A DNA stretch of 64,000 nt from Acidobacteriota bacterium (GTDB lineage: Bacteria > Acidobacteriota > Terriglobia > Terriglobales > Acidobacteriaceae): NCBI GenBank assembly GCA_021818105.1, contig JAKAFB010000010.1, positions 1 through 64,000 on the forward strand. The letters run 5' to 3'. Made by a program: the position numbers and the translations under genes. Positions 52,616 through 61,707 of the stretch are shown piece by piece (positions within the stretch are counted from its first letter, which is position 1; each line of letters opens with the position of its first letter). The notes beneath the pieces were generated by a model. The model made no database searches and was not told the origin of the DNA. It worked only from the letters and a program-made list of their open reading frames with translations.

Positions 52616-52835
52616 TGATCTCTCAAGACTCCTCGCTGCTTCCTTCAGGGTGCCACAGCCGGCCTCATTTGGGTGGTGATATTCCCCACATCCCAGGTGA
52701 GGAGTGCAGTGCCCAGTCCTATGTTCCATTGTCTTTCAAGATGCAGTTGCGATGCGCAGTTGTAATAGATCTGCGTCTTCGGCGGCGCCGCCATTTAGCA
52801 TTAAGCTGGAAATTTCTATATCCGGTGAACCCGTC

Positions 52836-53813
52836 ATGCCGAAGCTACGATTAGGATATCCCGCTGCGCTCTCAGCAGATTTGTTCGCTCACTTCCCCGA
52901 AGAAGTCGAATTGGTACCACTTCCAGCGCAAATCGATTATGAAGTCGCAATCGATGTCTGGATCCCCGATCCATACCCAACGCGTGCCATGCGTGTGTGG
53001 CCGCATCTTCGCGGCGTTAAGCTTGTCCTGTCCATGATGGCGGGGACGGAGTGGATACCCGATACTGTTGGACCGCACGTCACAATCTGCAATGCGCATG
53101 GAGCGCACAACATTTCTACTGCGGAGTGGACGCTGTCGGCGATTCTCGCCTTGTTGAAATATTTCCCGCTCTATTGGGATATCCAAAAGACGGGAATGTG
53201 GAAACGCCGATTTGAGGCCAGTGCGTATTATGCTGGCATCACGGGAGACACCCGCGATCTCTATCCTCCAGTGATGCTGGAGGAGCTGACTGGGAAGAAA
53301 GTTCTACTTGTTGGCTATGGGGCGATCGGCAAGGAGATTGAACGGATGCTGGCACCGTTTCGCGTTGATCTCAAGCGCGTCGCGCGCGTAGCGCGCGCCG
53401 AGCCAGCCGTGCATTCAGTCACTGAACTCGACAATCTCATTCCATGGGCAGAGGTCATCATACTGATTCTTCCGCTCACTAAGGCATCGCGCTGTCTCAT
53501 TGGCCAGAAGCAGTTTGCTCTTATGCGCCAAGGCGCATTGCTCGTGAATGCAGCGCGCGGGCCTATTGTCCAAACGGATGCGCTTGTTGCGGCGCTGCAC
53601 TCTGGCAGAATTCGCGCGGCGTTGGACGTTACGGATCCGGAGCCTCTTCCCCCGGATCATCCGCTATGGAGTTGCCCCAACCTGTTCATCACGCCACACG
53701 TGGGTGGTTCCAGCCCGCAATTTGCACCAAGAGCATTGAAGGTCGCGGCGGATGAACTGCAACGTTACATTGAGGGAAAGCCCATGCACAATGCTGTGCA
53801 GATAGCAGTGTGA
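52836..53813 (+). CDS. D-2-hydroxyacid dehydrogenase
   Basis: LTGKKVLLVGYGAIGKEIERMLAPF, LLVNAARGPIVQTDALVAAL. Confidence 0.9.
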   Translation: MPKLRLGYPAALSADLFAHFPEEVELVPLPAQIDYEVAIDVWIPDPYPTRAMRVWPHLRGVKLVLSMMAGTEWIPDTVGPHVTICNAHGAHNISTAEWTLSAILALLKYFPLYWDIQKTGMWKRRFEASAYYAGITGDTRDLYPPVMLEELTGKKVLLVGYGAIGKEIERMLAPFRVDLKRVARVARAEPAVHSVTELDNLIPWAEVIILILPLTKASRCLIGQKQFALMRQGALLVNAARGPIVQTDALVAALHSGRIRAALDVTDPEPLPPDHPLWSCPNLFITPHVGGSSPQFAPRALKVAADELQRYIEGKPMHNAVQIAV

Positions 53814-53854
53814 AAAAGCTACAAAGGAAATCCGCAGAGAAATATCCAGCGCTC

Positions 53855-54517
53855 CTACTCTGTACGATTGACGCTTGAGGGCGAGGTAGAAAGAAGAATC
53901 ACGTTCTCCTCATTCTGTTCTGGCAGCTTGTGCGCTAGCTCGGAGCGCTTCCATTCTCGCAGGCCGAGCACAGCAAGACCTACCAGGCAAGCATAGAGAA
54001 GCGCCGTTGGCACCAGAGCCTTGTAGAGATACTCGCCAATGTAGGCGATATTCACTACGATCCAAAGCCACCAATTGGCCGTATGCTTCCGCGCCTGCCA
54101 CCAACTTGCCACAAGGCTGTAACTCGTCAATGCCGCGTCGAGGTAAGGTAGAGCCGCATGCAGTCTCTTCGCAATTTCACCCAACGCGACGCTGCCTATT
54201 GCACCGGCTGCCAGCGCCACCAACATGCTTTGCACGCTCAGCGGAACGATGCGAACCTCGCCCTCTTCTCGAACACCTCTCCACCAGTGCCACCAGCCGT
54301 AGAGCGTAAAGATGACAAAGAAGATCTGCAAGAGCGCGTCCGAAAGCAGACGCGCCTGGTAGAAGACAATCAGGTAGATCAAATCGGCTGCCAACACAAC
54401 CGGCCAGCACACAAGCCACCTGCGGGTCGTGAACCAGATGCCCAGTACCGTTGTCGCGGTACCGGCAATCTCCAGCCAGTGCAAGGCAAAGTAGTGTGCA
54501 ATCGTAGTCCAGCTCAT
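53855..54517 (-). CDS. PnuC-family transporter; thiamine importer (PnuT) by context
   Basis: HWLEIAGTATTVLGIWFTTRRWLVCWPVVLAADLIYLIVFYQARLLSDALLQIFFVIFTLYGWWHW; in operon behind TPP riboswitch. Confidence 0.8.
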   Translation of the reverse strand: MSWTTIAHYFALHWLEIAGTATTVLGIWFTTRRWLVCWPVVLAADLIYLIVFYQARLLSDALLQIFFVIFTLYGWWHWWRGVREEGEVRIVPLSVQSMLVALAAGAIGSVALGEIAKRLHAALPYLDAALTSYSLVASWWQARKHTANWWLWIVVNIAYIGEYLYKALVPTALLYACLVGLAVLGLREWKRSELAHKLPEQNEENVILLSTSPSSVNRTE

Positions 54518-55698
54518 GTCTTCGTCACCTCGCGGGCTGCCAATGCACGCTTCGCAGCCCACTGGCGCAATGCATCCGTCAGCACTTGCCCAGCGCGACT
54601 GCGAAACCATTGTGCGTGGCCCACCAGATAATCATCACTGGCCAGCTTTGCCTTTTTGGGCGCATGCAGGACGCTCAAAAAGTAGTCAGCTTCAGTTAGC
54701 GCAAACTCGGCATGACAAAGCGCTGTCATGGGAGCCAGAGCAGCTGCTTCTTGCTCACTTAGCGGGCGAATAGACTCATAGCCATCCAGCAGGGCGTACA
54801 GATGTTCCCAATGCACAGGCACTTCCGTAGCGGCAGGATGCTGCATCAGGACAAGCCATTCAACGATGTTCCGCTCAATTGCCTGCGCCAGGTCATGCAC
54901 TGCGTTGGTGTAATCCGCGAGGCCAAAGTCAATGACTGCTGTCGCGGTTGCATCATCGGTCGCATCGCTCCAGAAGAGATTGGAAGCATGCAGGTCATTG
55001 TGCGTCCATATTGGATCGAGTGCCGGCAGCAATGGGCGCAATTCCTCATGGAAAGGCGCAAGGAGATCGAGCGCAGCAGCGCATCCTGAATGTGTGAAGT
55101 CATCCGCATCGAGAACTGGTCGCGCAGCCAAATAGCGTTTCATTGCGCGCTCAGGATTGGTCGATGCGAAAATGGAGAAGCTGGCAATGAGAGGTCGAGC
55201 TTTGCGCGCAGGTTCCTTGAAGTCAGCAGCAGCGCAATGCAGCCGTGCCAGTGCCTGCCCCGCCGAGTATGCATGCTTTGGCGCTCGAAATGGCGTCCAT
55301 GACAGCGCCTCTTCATACAAGTCCATGCCCTGTGGCTTCTCATGCACCTCATAGGTCCAGTCGCCAAGTTCGACAGCGGTTCCTCCCTCGCAAGCCTTGA
55401 GCACCCGGGGCACCTTTGCGCCACTTTTCCGCAGATGCTGCATGAAGCGATGCTCTTCTCCAAGCCCCTCCACATCGCGCAAAGACCTGTGATGTCTCTT
55501 GACGAAGAATGTACCTGAGCTTGTTGCGAGCACACTGGCGGCTGAAAATGGGCGCGGGCTCGTGCTCAGAATGCGGATGGGCTCCCCGGCCTCGGGAAAC
55601 AGCATCAACACACGGCGCAGCTCATCGAGCGTCAGTGGAGCCCAGTCCGGTTCCACCAGCGTTCCGTCCATTCCGTGTGCTTTCGCAATGTTGCTCAT
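54514..55698 (-). CDS. APH-fold phosphotransferase; putative thiamine kinase by context
   Basis: PIWTHNDLHASNLFW Brenner-type motif, AVIDFGLADY; ATGA overlap with downstream PnuC-family gene. Confidence 0.75.
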   Translation of the reverse strand: MSNIAKAHGMDGTLVEPDWAPLTLDELRRVLMLFPEAGEPIRILSTSPRPFSAASVLATSSGTFFVKRHHRSLRDVEGLGEEHRFMQHLRKSGAKVPRVLKACEGGTAVELGDWTYEVHEKPQGMDLYEEALSWTPFRAPKHAYSAGQALARLHCAAADFKEPARKARPLIASFSIFASTNPERAMKRYLAARPVLDADDFTHSGCAAALDLLAPFHEELRPLLPALDPIWTHNDLHASNLFWSDATDDATATAVIDFGLADYTNAVHDLAQAIERNIVEWLVLMQHPAATEVPVHWEHLYALLDGYESIRPLSEQEAAALAPMTALCHAEFALTEADYFLSVLHAPKKAKLASDDYLVGHAQWFRSRAGQVLTDALRQWAAKRALAAREVTKT

Positions 55699-55739
55699 GC
55701 TGATGTGTCTGGTCCCTGATTACGCCCCATCCTCTGTAT

Positions 55740-58037
55740 TCAGAAAGTGTAATGGGCTGAAAGCCGAACCGTCGCGGGGGCGCCCAGGTGAATGAAGGTG
55801 TCTCCGTAGCTGGCACCCGTGTCCTTCCAGTAGCGCTGATTGAATATGTTGTCCGCATAGAGGCGGAAGGTTACGCGGCCATTTTCTCCACCTGGCGTGT
55901 ACCGTGCGCCAAGATTGAAGAGGTTATATCCGGCCACGCTCACGGCATCATCCCGGGTGGCCGCTTTGCGGCCTGTGTAGATCCAGCCCGGCGTCAAATG
56001 CAGTCCGTACAGGTGCGGCAGCAGTAAGTCCGCGGACAATGTTGTATGTACGCGGGGTACGTTCAGTACCTGCTTATTGTCAAATGCGGACGTGCCTGTG
56101 TCACTGGATAGCGCCTGCATTGCGGTAGCAGAAGCCGTGAGTTGCAGCCAACTGGTGGCCTTACCCTGCGCATTCAGTTCAATCCCGCTGTGCGTTTCGT
56201 GCCCAGCGGACTCAAAGCACATGTCGCCGGGATTCACGCTGCCGGAGCAAAAGCTGTCCGCTGCCTGAATCACACGCGGATAGAAGAATGGCTGTCGCAT
56301 TCTGAAGAGTGCGGCCGTGAGCAGAATCGTGTGTTCATACTTCACGCCAATCTCCGACTGGCGCGTGAAGTAAGGGTCGAGAAAGACGCTGGCATTATCG
56401 ACCCACCATGGTGCCTGGGGGCCCAGCGAAAGCAGAACGCCGTAATTGCCATAGAATGTGACGCTCTTGATGGGCGTATAGGTCGCGCCGTACTGGGGCA
56501 ACCAGAGCGACCGCGCCGAGGAATAGTTGAAGTCGCTCATCCGCACATAGCGCCCTCCAGCGATCAGCGCAACACCGCGAGGCAAGCGAATGTGGTCTTG
56601 AATGATGCCGGAGGCTTGCCGATTGAAGTCTGCCAGCGTTGCCGGTCCTGCCTGTTGATAAGGGCTCTCAGGCGCGTAATAAATATTGGGCTGATAGAGA
56701 TTTTCCACTCCCAATGGCGTATAGACGATGGTCGGCGAGAGATCCACGGAGCGGTGGAAGAGCGAGCCTCCGCCTACGATGTCGTGGGTTACTTTTCCCA
56801 TTGCAATGTGCCCCTGCACAAGCGCTTCGCCCACGGCGTTGATCCACAATTCGCCAGGGCTGCGATAGTCGTAGATCTCATAGCTGCCATCCGGACAGAA
56901 GAAATAGTAAGGCGAGTTAGGGCAAAGGGAGTTGCCGTTGGCGTCCAGCGCTGCGCCGTACGGCCATATCACGTTGTCATCGATAAGTGCGTGGCTGTAC
57001 GACCCGGCGAGGCGGATGCTCCAGTGTGTATTCAAGGAATGATTCAGCCTCGATCCCGCATTGAAAGTGTCAAAGGTATTGGGCTTGGACCATGGTTGGT
57101 AACCCAGCATGACAGACGGGTATACGCGCGTGGGCACCGTTGTTCCACCCAGCAGTTGATACCCGGCCTCAGAGCGTTGAATGCGGTGCTGATATTCGAA
57201 GTCAGCAAAGAGCGTTGTATCGGGGCTTAGCTTAAATTCGCTGTCCAGTGTGCCCACGCCGCGCCATCCATCCGCATGTTGCACGTAAGGGTGCATGTTC
57301 TCTCCGGCGAAGTTCATCCGCACTCCGGGAGAAAACCTGGCCTTGAAAATGTGACCAAAGTCCAGCGCGCCATAGGATGTGCCGCGATGGTCTGTGGCAA
57401 AATCGAGAGCCGGTCGTTGCGTTGCGCTCGGCTCCTTTGTGACGTAGTTGATGAGCCCACCGGCCGCAGCTACACCACTTTCAAGGCCTGCGATGCCCTT
57501 CAGGATCTCAACGCTCTCCTTATTTTCGAGAGGAACATCCTGATTGCCGGAGATCGTCAAACCGTTGATCTGTAATGCGGTGGCGAGATCGATGGGAAAG
57601 CCACGAATCTCAAAGTCACCGTAGTAGCCCACCGGCGCATAGTCTTCGCCAACGGAAGCATCGTTCTTCACCACGTCAGAGAGTACGCGTGCCATCTGGT
57701 CATTCAGCACGGCGCGACTGACCGCAGTTACAGAGAGAGGTGTCTCCTTCAGCAGGGTTCCGTCAAGGCTCCCCGCCATCACGGCCCCGGTCAAATAGTC
57801 ATCCTTCACCTCTTCACGCACCACGACGGTGGTGGTTACCGGCGCCAGCTTCTGTGAACTGGCTTTCGAGTCGTTGGCCTGGGCCTGCTTCTGGCTCTGT
57901 GAAAATGCAGCCATGGGGACGGCCAAACCGCAGAGCAGCGCAAGGGAAGAGACCACCCAAAAGCCGACGGAACTGGGCCTGCACAGTGGTGAATTGGGTT
58001 TGAAATGATTGCCGGTTTGCGTCGCGTGCGCTTGCAT
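55740..58037 (-). CDS. TonB-dependent outer-membrane receptor (siderophore-receptor-like), putative thiamine receptor
   Basis: Plug domain VVKNDASVGEDYAPVGYYGDFEIRGFPIDLATALQINGLTI; C-terminal aromatic ATVRLSAHYTF; TPP riboswitch upstream. Confidence 0.85.
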   Translation of the reverse strand: MQAHATQTGNHFKPNSPLCRPSSVGFWVVSSLALLCGLAVPMAAFSQSQKQAQANDSKASSQKLAPVTTTVVVREEVKDDYLTGAVMAGSLDGTLLKETPLSVTAVSRAVLNDQMARVLSDVVKNDASVGEDYAPVGYYGDFEIRGFPIDLATALQINGLTISGNQDVPLENKESVEILKGIAGLESGVAAAGGLINYVTKEPSATQRPALDFATDHRGTSYGALDFGHIFKARFSPGVRMNFAGENMHPYVQHADGWRGVGTLDSEFKLSPDTTLFADFEYQHRIQRSEAGYQLLGGTTVPTRVYPSVMLGYQPWSKPNTFDTFNAGSRLNHSLNTHWSIRLAGSYSHALIDDNVIWPYGAALDANGNSLCPNSPYYFFCPDGSYEIYDYRSPGELWINAVGEALVQGHIAMGKVTHDIVGGGSLFHRSVDLSPTIVYTPLGVENLYQPNIYYAPESPYQQAGPATLADFNRQASGIIQDHIRLPRGVALIAGGRYVRMSDFNYSSARSLWLPQYGATYTPIKSVTFYGNYGVLLSLGPQAPWWVDNASVFLDPYFTRQSEIGVKYEHTILLTAALFRMRQPFFYPRVIQAADSFCSGSVNPGDMCFESAGHETHSGIELNAQGKATSWLQLTASATAMQALSSDTGTSAFDNKQVLNVPRVHTTLSADLLLPHLYGLHLTPGWIYTGRKAATRDDAVSVAGYNLFNLGARYTPGGENGRVTFRLYADNIFNQRYWKDTGASYGDTFIHLGAPATVRLSAHYTF

Positions 58038-58040
58038 GGA

Positions 58041-58073
58041 TTCTCCTGAATTCAACTCCGTGAAACAGGAGAA
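58041..58073 (-). promoter_or_regulatory. SD-sequestering hairpin upstream of the TonB receptor
   Basis: Minus strand TTCTCCTG ... CAGGAGAA 8-bp perfect inverted repeat covering AGGAG 5 nt before ATG. Confidence 0.6.
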
Positions 58074-58107
58074 CTCGCGCGTCGATTGGAGAAGGCCGTT
58101 CGCTTCG

Positions 58108-58183
58108 GAAACTTCCCACGCCGGTATTATCCGGATCGGGTTCGAGGGTATTTCTCAGCCCCACACTCTGGAGCACCCCTGTT
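58108..58183 (-). ncRNA. TPP (THI element) riboswitch
   Basis: Minus strand AGGGGTGCTCCAGAGTGTGGGGCTGAGAAATACCCTCGAACCCGATCCGGATAATACCGGCGTGGGAAGT, matches conserved GGGGTGC / CTGAGA / ACCCGATCCGGATAATACCGGCG blocks. Confidence 0.95.
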
Positions 58184-58314
58184 TCAATATCTAAATTGAA
58201 GCACCGGCAGTTGGGAAAAAGCAAATCGGTCTTTCGCATTGCAGGACAAAGAAAAGCCCCGCTTCAACCAGGTTAAGCCTGGCCGAAGTGGGGCTTGCTT
58301 TGCGTGCTGACCGG

Positions 58315-60153
58315 TTACTTGCCCGTCCCCTCCTTGAGGGTGACGATGCGGTCAACGCCGGGCACAGTGAAGTGCTCCACCTTGCCGCTGGGCCAGTGCA
58401 CCTCAATGTCATCCACCTTGGTGGCTTGTCCCAGGCCGAAGTGCGGACGCGGATCGTTGTTGGAGAGATAGCTGCCGCCGCTCAAAACATCCTCGCGTTG
58501 CTTCATGCCGTTGGCCGTCACATATACCGCGGCACCAACCGCATCACGCGGACCTTTAGGTCCAGCGGTGAGCTGCAACTCTAGCCAGTGATTCGTGTCA
58601 GGGCTTACGTCTTTCAGCAACACCGGATGCCCATCCATCACATTGATCACCGCATCCAGCTTGCCGTTGTTGAACAGGTCGCCCACGGCCATCCCTCGCC
58701 CGGCAACGACTACAGCCAGCCCCGTTCCCTCCACAGCCGGAACAGGCTCAAACTTCTTGCCACCAACGTTGCGGAAGAGCAGTGGACGCTGCTTCCAGCT
58801 CGTGCCCCACGCGTATTTGTCCGCTTCGGGGTATACGTGGCCGTTGGCCATCAGCAGATCCTTCCAGCCATCGTTGTCGTAGTCCATGAAGGCGTCACCG
58901 AAGCCGAGGAACGGCACCGTGAGTTCTCCAAGACCCATCTGATAGCTGATGTCGGTCATATTGGCGTCGCCCTCGTTGTGGTAGAGCGGCTTGTAGCTGT
59001 CGGAGAATGCCGTATCGAAGACGTCGAGCATGCCGTTGTTCTCGTAGTCGCCGACGGCGATGCCCATGGATGCTGTTTCCTGCCCGGCCTCATTGACGGC
59101 GAAGCCCGACGCATAGCTCACGTCGTCGAACGTCCCGTCGCCGTTGTTGATGTAGAGATAGTTCGGGGTGGAGTCGTCACCGACCAGCAGGTCCGGCTTG
59201 CCGTCATTGTTCACATCGGCAAACACGGCGCCGAGGCCATAATAGCCGGCCTTGTCCGCCACGCCGGCCTTCTCGCTCACGTCGGTGAAGGTTCCGTCGC
59301 CGTTGTTATGGAACAGATGATCGGGCTCGCCCTTCAGTCCGCGCGGGCCGCAGGTCACAGGCTCGCCGCGGAAGGTGCAGTACATATTGATGGAACCGTT
59401 CTCGTCGCTCTTGGGCAGGTTATTGCGGTCATAGTGGACGTATCCTGCGACAAAGAGGTCGAGTTTGCCATCGCCGTCGTAGTCGCCCCATGTCACACCG
59501 GTGGACCAGTTGCCGAGTTGCACGCCTGCCTTCTCCGCCACATCGGTAAAGGTGCCGTCGTGATTGTTGTGGTAGAGCCGGTTCTTGCCCCAGTTGGAAA
59601 CGTAGATATCCGGCCAGCCGTCATTGTCATAATCACCAATGGCCACGCCGAATCCCCAGCGCTCGTTGGTCACGCCGGCTTTTTCTGCGACGTCCGTGAA
59701 GGTGCCATCGTGGTTATTGTGAAAGAGTGCTGCATGCGGAGGCGTCGCCTTGCCGTCGAGCGCGTCAAAGGTGGAACCGTTCACGACATAAATGTCGAGC
59801 CAGCCATCGTTGTCATAGTCGATGAGGCCGATGCCTGAGCCCTTGGTCTCAACCAGGTACTCCTTGGCCGGGGTGCCCGTTTTGTTGGTCCAATGGGTCA
59901 GGCCGGCCTTCTCTGAATCGTCTTCAAAGACGACGGGGCCGGTCTTTACAAAGCCACCCTCTGTAATGGGGCGGTGTTGGGCATCCAACTGGATCGGATG
60001 CGGAGAGCCGGTTGCCTGGCCGCCGGCTTCGGGCTTTTGGGTTTGCTGCCCTGGGGGAAGAGCACCGGGATCTGTGGCTTGTGCAGAAAGACACACACAA
60101 CTTCCTACCGCCAGCAGTCCGCAGACAGTGGTAGCACGCAATGCCTCAAACAT
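58315..60153 (-). CDS. CRTAC1-family FG-GAP/VCBS repeat protein (ASPIC/UnbV C-terminus)
   Basis: Repeated DYDNDGWLDIYV motifs, C-terminal HFGLGQATKVDDIEVHWPSGKVEHF. Confidence 0.92.
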   Translation of the reverse strand: MFEALRATTVCGLLAVGSCVCLSAQATDPGALPPGQQTQKPEAGGQATGSPHPIQLDAQHRPITEGGFVKTGPVVFEDDSEKAGLTHWTNKTGTPAKEYLVETKGSGIGLIDYDNDGWLDIYVVNGSTFDALDGKATPPHAALFHNNHDGTFTDVAEKAGVTNERWGFGVAIGDYDNDGWPDIYVSNWGKNRLYHNNHDGTFTDVAEKAGVQLGNWSTGVTWGDYDGDGKLDLFVAGYVHYDRNNLPKSDENGSINMYCTFRGEPVTCGPRGLKGEPDHLFHNNGDGTFTDVSEKAGVADKAGYYGLGAVFADVNNDGKPDLLVGDDSTPNYLYINNGDGTFDDVSYASGFAVNEAGQETASMGIAVGDYENNGMLDVFDTAFSDSYKPLYHNEGDANMTDISYQMGLGELTVPFLGFGDAFMDYDNDGWKDLLMANGHVYPEADKYAWGTSWKQRPLLFRNVGGKKFEPVPAVEGTGLAVVVAGRGMAVGDLFNNGKLDAVINVMDGHPVLLKDVSPDTNHWLELQLTAGPKGPRDAVGAAVYVTANGMKQREDVLSGGSYLSNNDPRPHFGLGQATKVDDIEVHWPSGKVEHFTVPGVDRIVTLKEGTGK

Positions 60154-60351
60154 GCCAGCCAGTATACGGGGCGGCAGAGGGTCCAGTATCGACCATTCGG
60201 TTGACCCCGGTTGTGTCTCGTCTTCGCCGGTTGAGGAGGTCTATCTGCTTCTATTCCAGAAGGATTACCGTGGCCCAAACACATTTTGCCGCAAATTGTA
60301 CCCTTACCGCTTTCCGTTCATGCCAGTGAAGCGATATAACCAAGTGAGCAC

Positions 60352-61674
60352 ATGGATTCCCCTTCCCCAACGCCATCAAGGCGCGGCATGGAGGCTTTTG
60401 CCTCACGTGATTTCAGGCGATATCAGCTGGCTCGCAGCGCTGTCATCCTGGGTGCTGAGGCACAGGCGGTGGCGGTCGCCTGGCAGGTCTACTCAATTAC
60501 CCATCGAGCGCTGGACCTGGGGTACACCGGACTGGCTCTTTTCTTGCCGGGGCTATTGTTCCTGTTGCCGGCGGGACATGTGGCGGACCGTTTTGACCGC
60601 AGACAAGTGATTCTTGTCTGCTACACGCTGCAGGTCTTCTGCACGCTGACGCTGGTCCTCTTTGCGCGCGCAGCCATTCATCATGTTTTCCCCATTTATG
60701 CCGTTCTGTTTCTCGTTGGCTCGGGCCGCGCCTTTTCCGGTCCGGCAAGCTCGGCATTTATTCCGCATCTCGTTCCGGAGCACCATTTTGTAAACGCTGT
60801 GACCTGGGGCGGAGCCATCTTCCAGTTCGCCAACATGACTGGACCGGCTATCGGCGGGCTGCTGTTTACTTTTCCCCTGGCAAGAATCTTCCCTGGCACC
60901 CTGCTGGAAGGCCCGGGCATCGTGTACGTTTTCTCACTGCTGACCCTGCTTTGGTTCCTGGCACTGGTGGGTAGCCTGAAAGTGCGTCCGGGGCGGCTGG
61001 AACAACGCGGCGCTTCGCTTCAGGTATTGCTGGCGGGCTTCCAATATGTGCGTCGCTCGTCGCTGTTGCTGGGCTCGTTCTCGCTGGATCTGTTCGTTGT
61101 TCTGCTGGGCGGAGCCGTAGCGCTTATGCCCATCTTTGCCAATGACATTCTGCATACCGGGCCGCGCGGGCTGGGAATACTTCGCGCCGCACCGGCGGTT
61201 GGCGCTCTGACCATGTCGCTCCTGATGACGCGCTTTCCGATCAGCCGAGGGGCTGGCAAGCGCCTGTTTACCTGCGTGGCGATTTATGGCGTGGCTATTG
61301 TGATTTTTTCGCAGTCGCGCAACCTGTGGCTCTCCCTGGCAGCGCTGGCAGCAAGCGGAGCGGCCGATATGGTCAGCGTGGTCATTCGCGGTTCGCTGCT
61401 GCAACTGGCCACGCCACCGCAGATGCGGGGTCGTGTGAGCGCAGTCAATTCGCTCTTTATTGGAGCCTCCAACGAATTCGGCGAGTTTGAGAGCGGGCTC
61501 ACGGCACACTGGTGGGGCGCAGTGCGCGCCACGCTGGTGGGCGGGCTGGGAGCGCTGGCTGTCGCCGGCATCTGGGCTGTGTTGTTCCCTGGCCTGCGCA
61601 ACGCGGATGAACTCTCCGCGGAGGCGCTGCGGCCACCCGAATCCAAGCCAAGCGAAGCCGCAGCAAGCTGCTGA
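60352..61674 (+). CDS. MFS transporter (EntS-like)
   Basis: Multi-TM ORF with LLFLLPAGHVADRFDRRQVIL motif. Confidence 0.88.
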   Translation: MDSPSPTPSRRGMEAFASRDFRRYQLARSAVILGAEAQAVAVAWQVYSITHRALDLGYTGLALFLPGLLFLLPAGHVADRFDRRQVILVCYTLQVFCTLTLVLFARAAIHHVFPIYAVLFLVGSGRAFSGPASSAFIPHLVPEHHFVNAVTWGGAIFQFANMTGPAIGGLLFTFPLARIFPGTLLEGPGIVYVFSLLTLLWFLALVGSLKVRPGRLEQRGASLQVLLAGFQYVRRSSLLLGSFSLDLFVVLLGGAVALMPIFANDILHTGPRGLGILRAAPAVGALTMSLLMTRFPISRGAGKRLFTCVAIYGVAIVIFSQSRNLWLSLAALAASGAADMVSVVIRGSLLQLATPPQMRGRVSAVNSLFIGASNEFGEFESGLTAHWWGAVRATLVGGLGALAVAGIWAVLFPGLRNADELSAEALRPPESKPSEAAASC

Positions 61675-61707
61675 GATCTACCCGGCCCGCAAGCGCCTGT
61701 TCCGGGC

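Noticed and set aside
56142-57230. 362-aa plus-strand ORF opposite the TonB receptor
   Set aside because: Antisense shadow of a clear TonB-dependent receptor.
58588-59838. 416-aa plus-strand valine-rich ORF opposite CRTAC1 protein
   Set aside because: Mirror of repeated DYDNDG codons (GTCGTAGTC), not an independent repeat protein.
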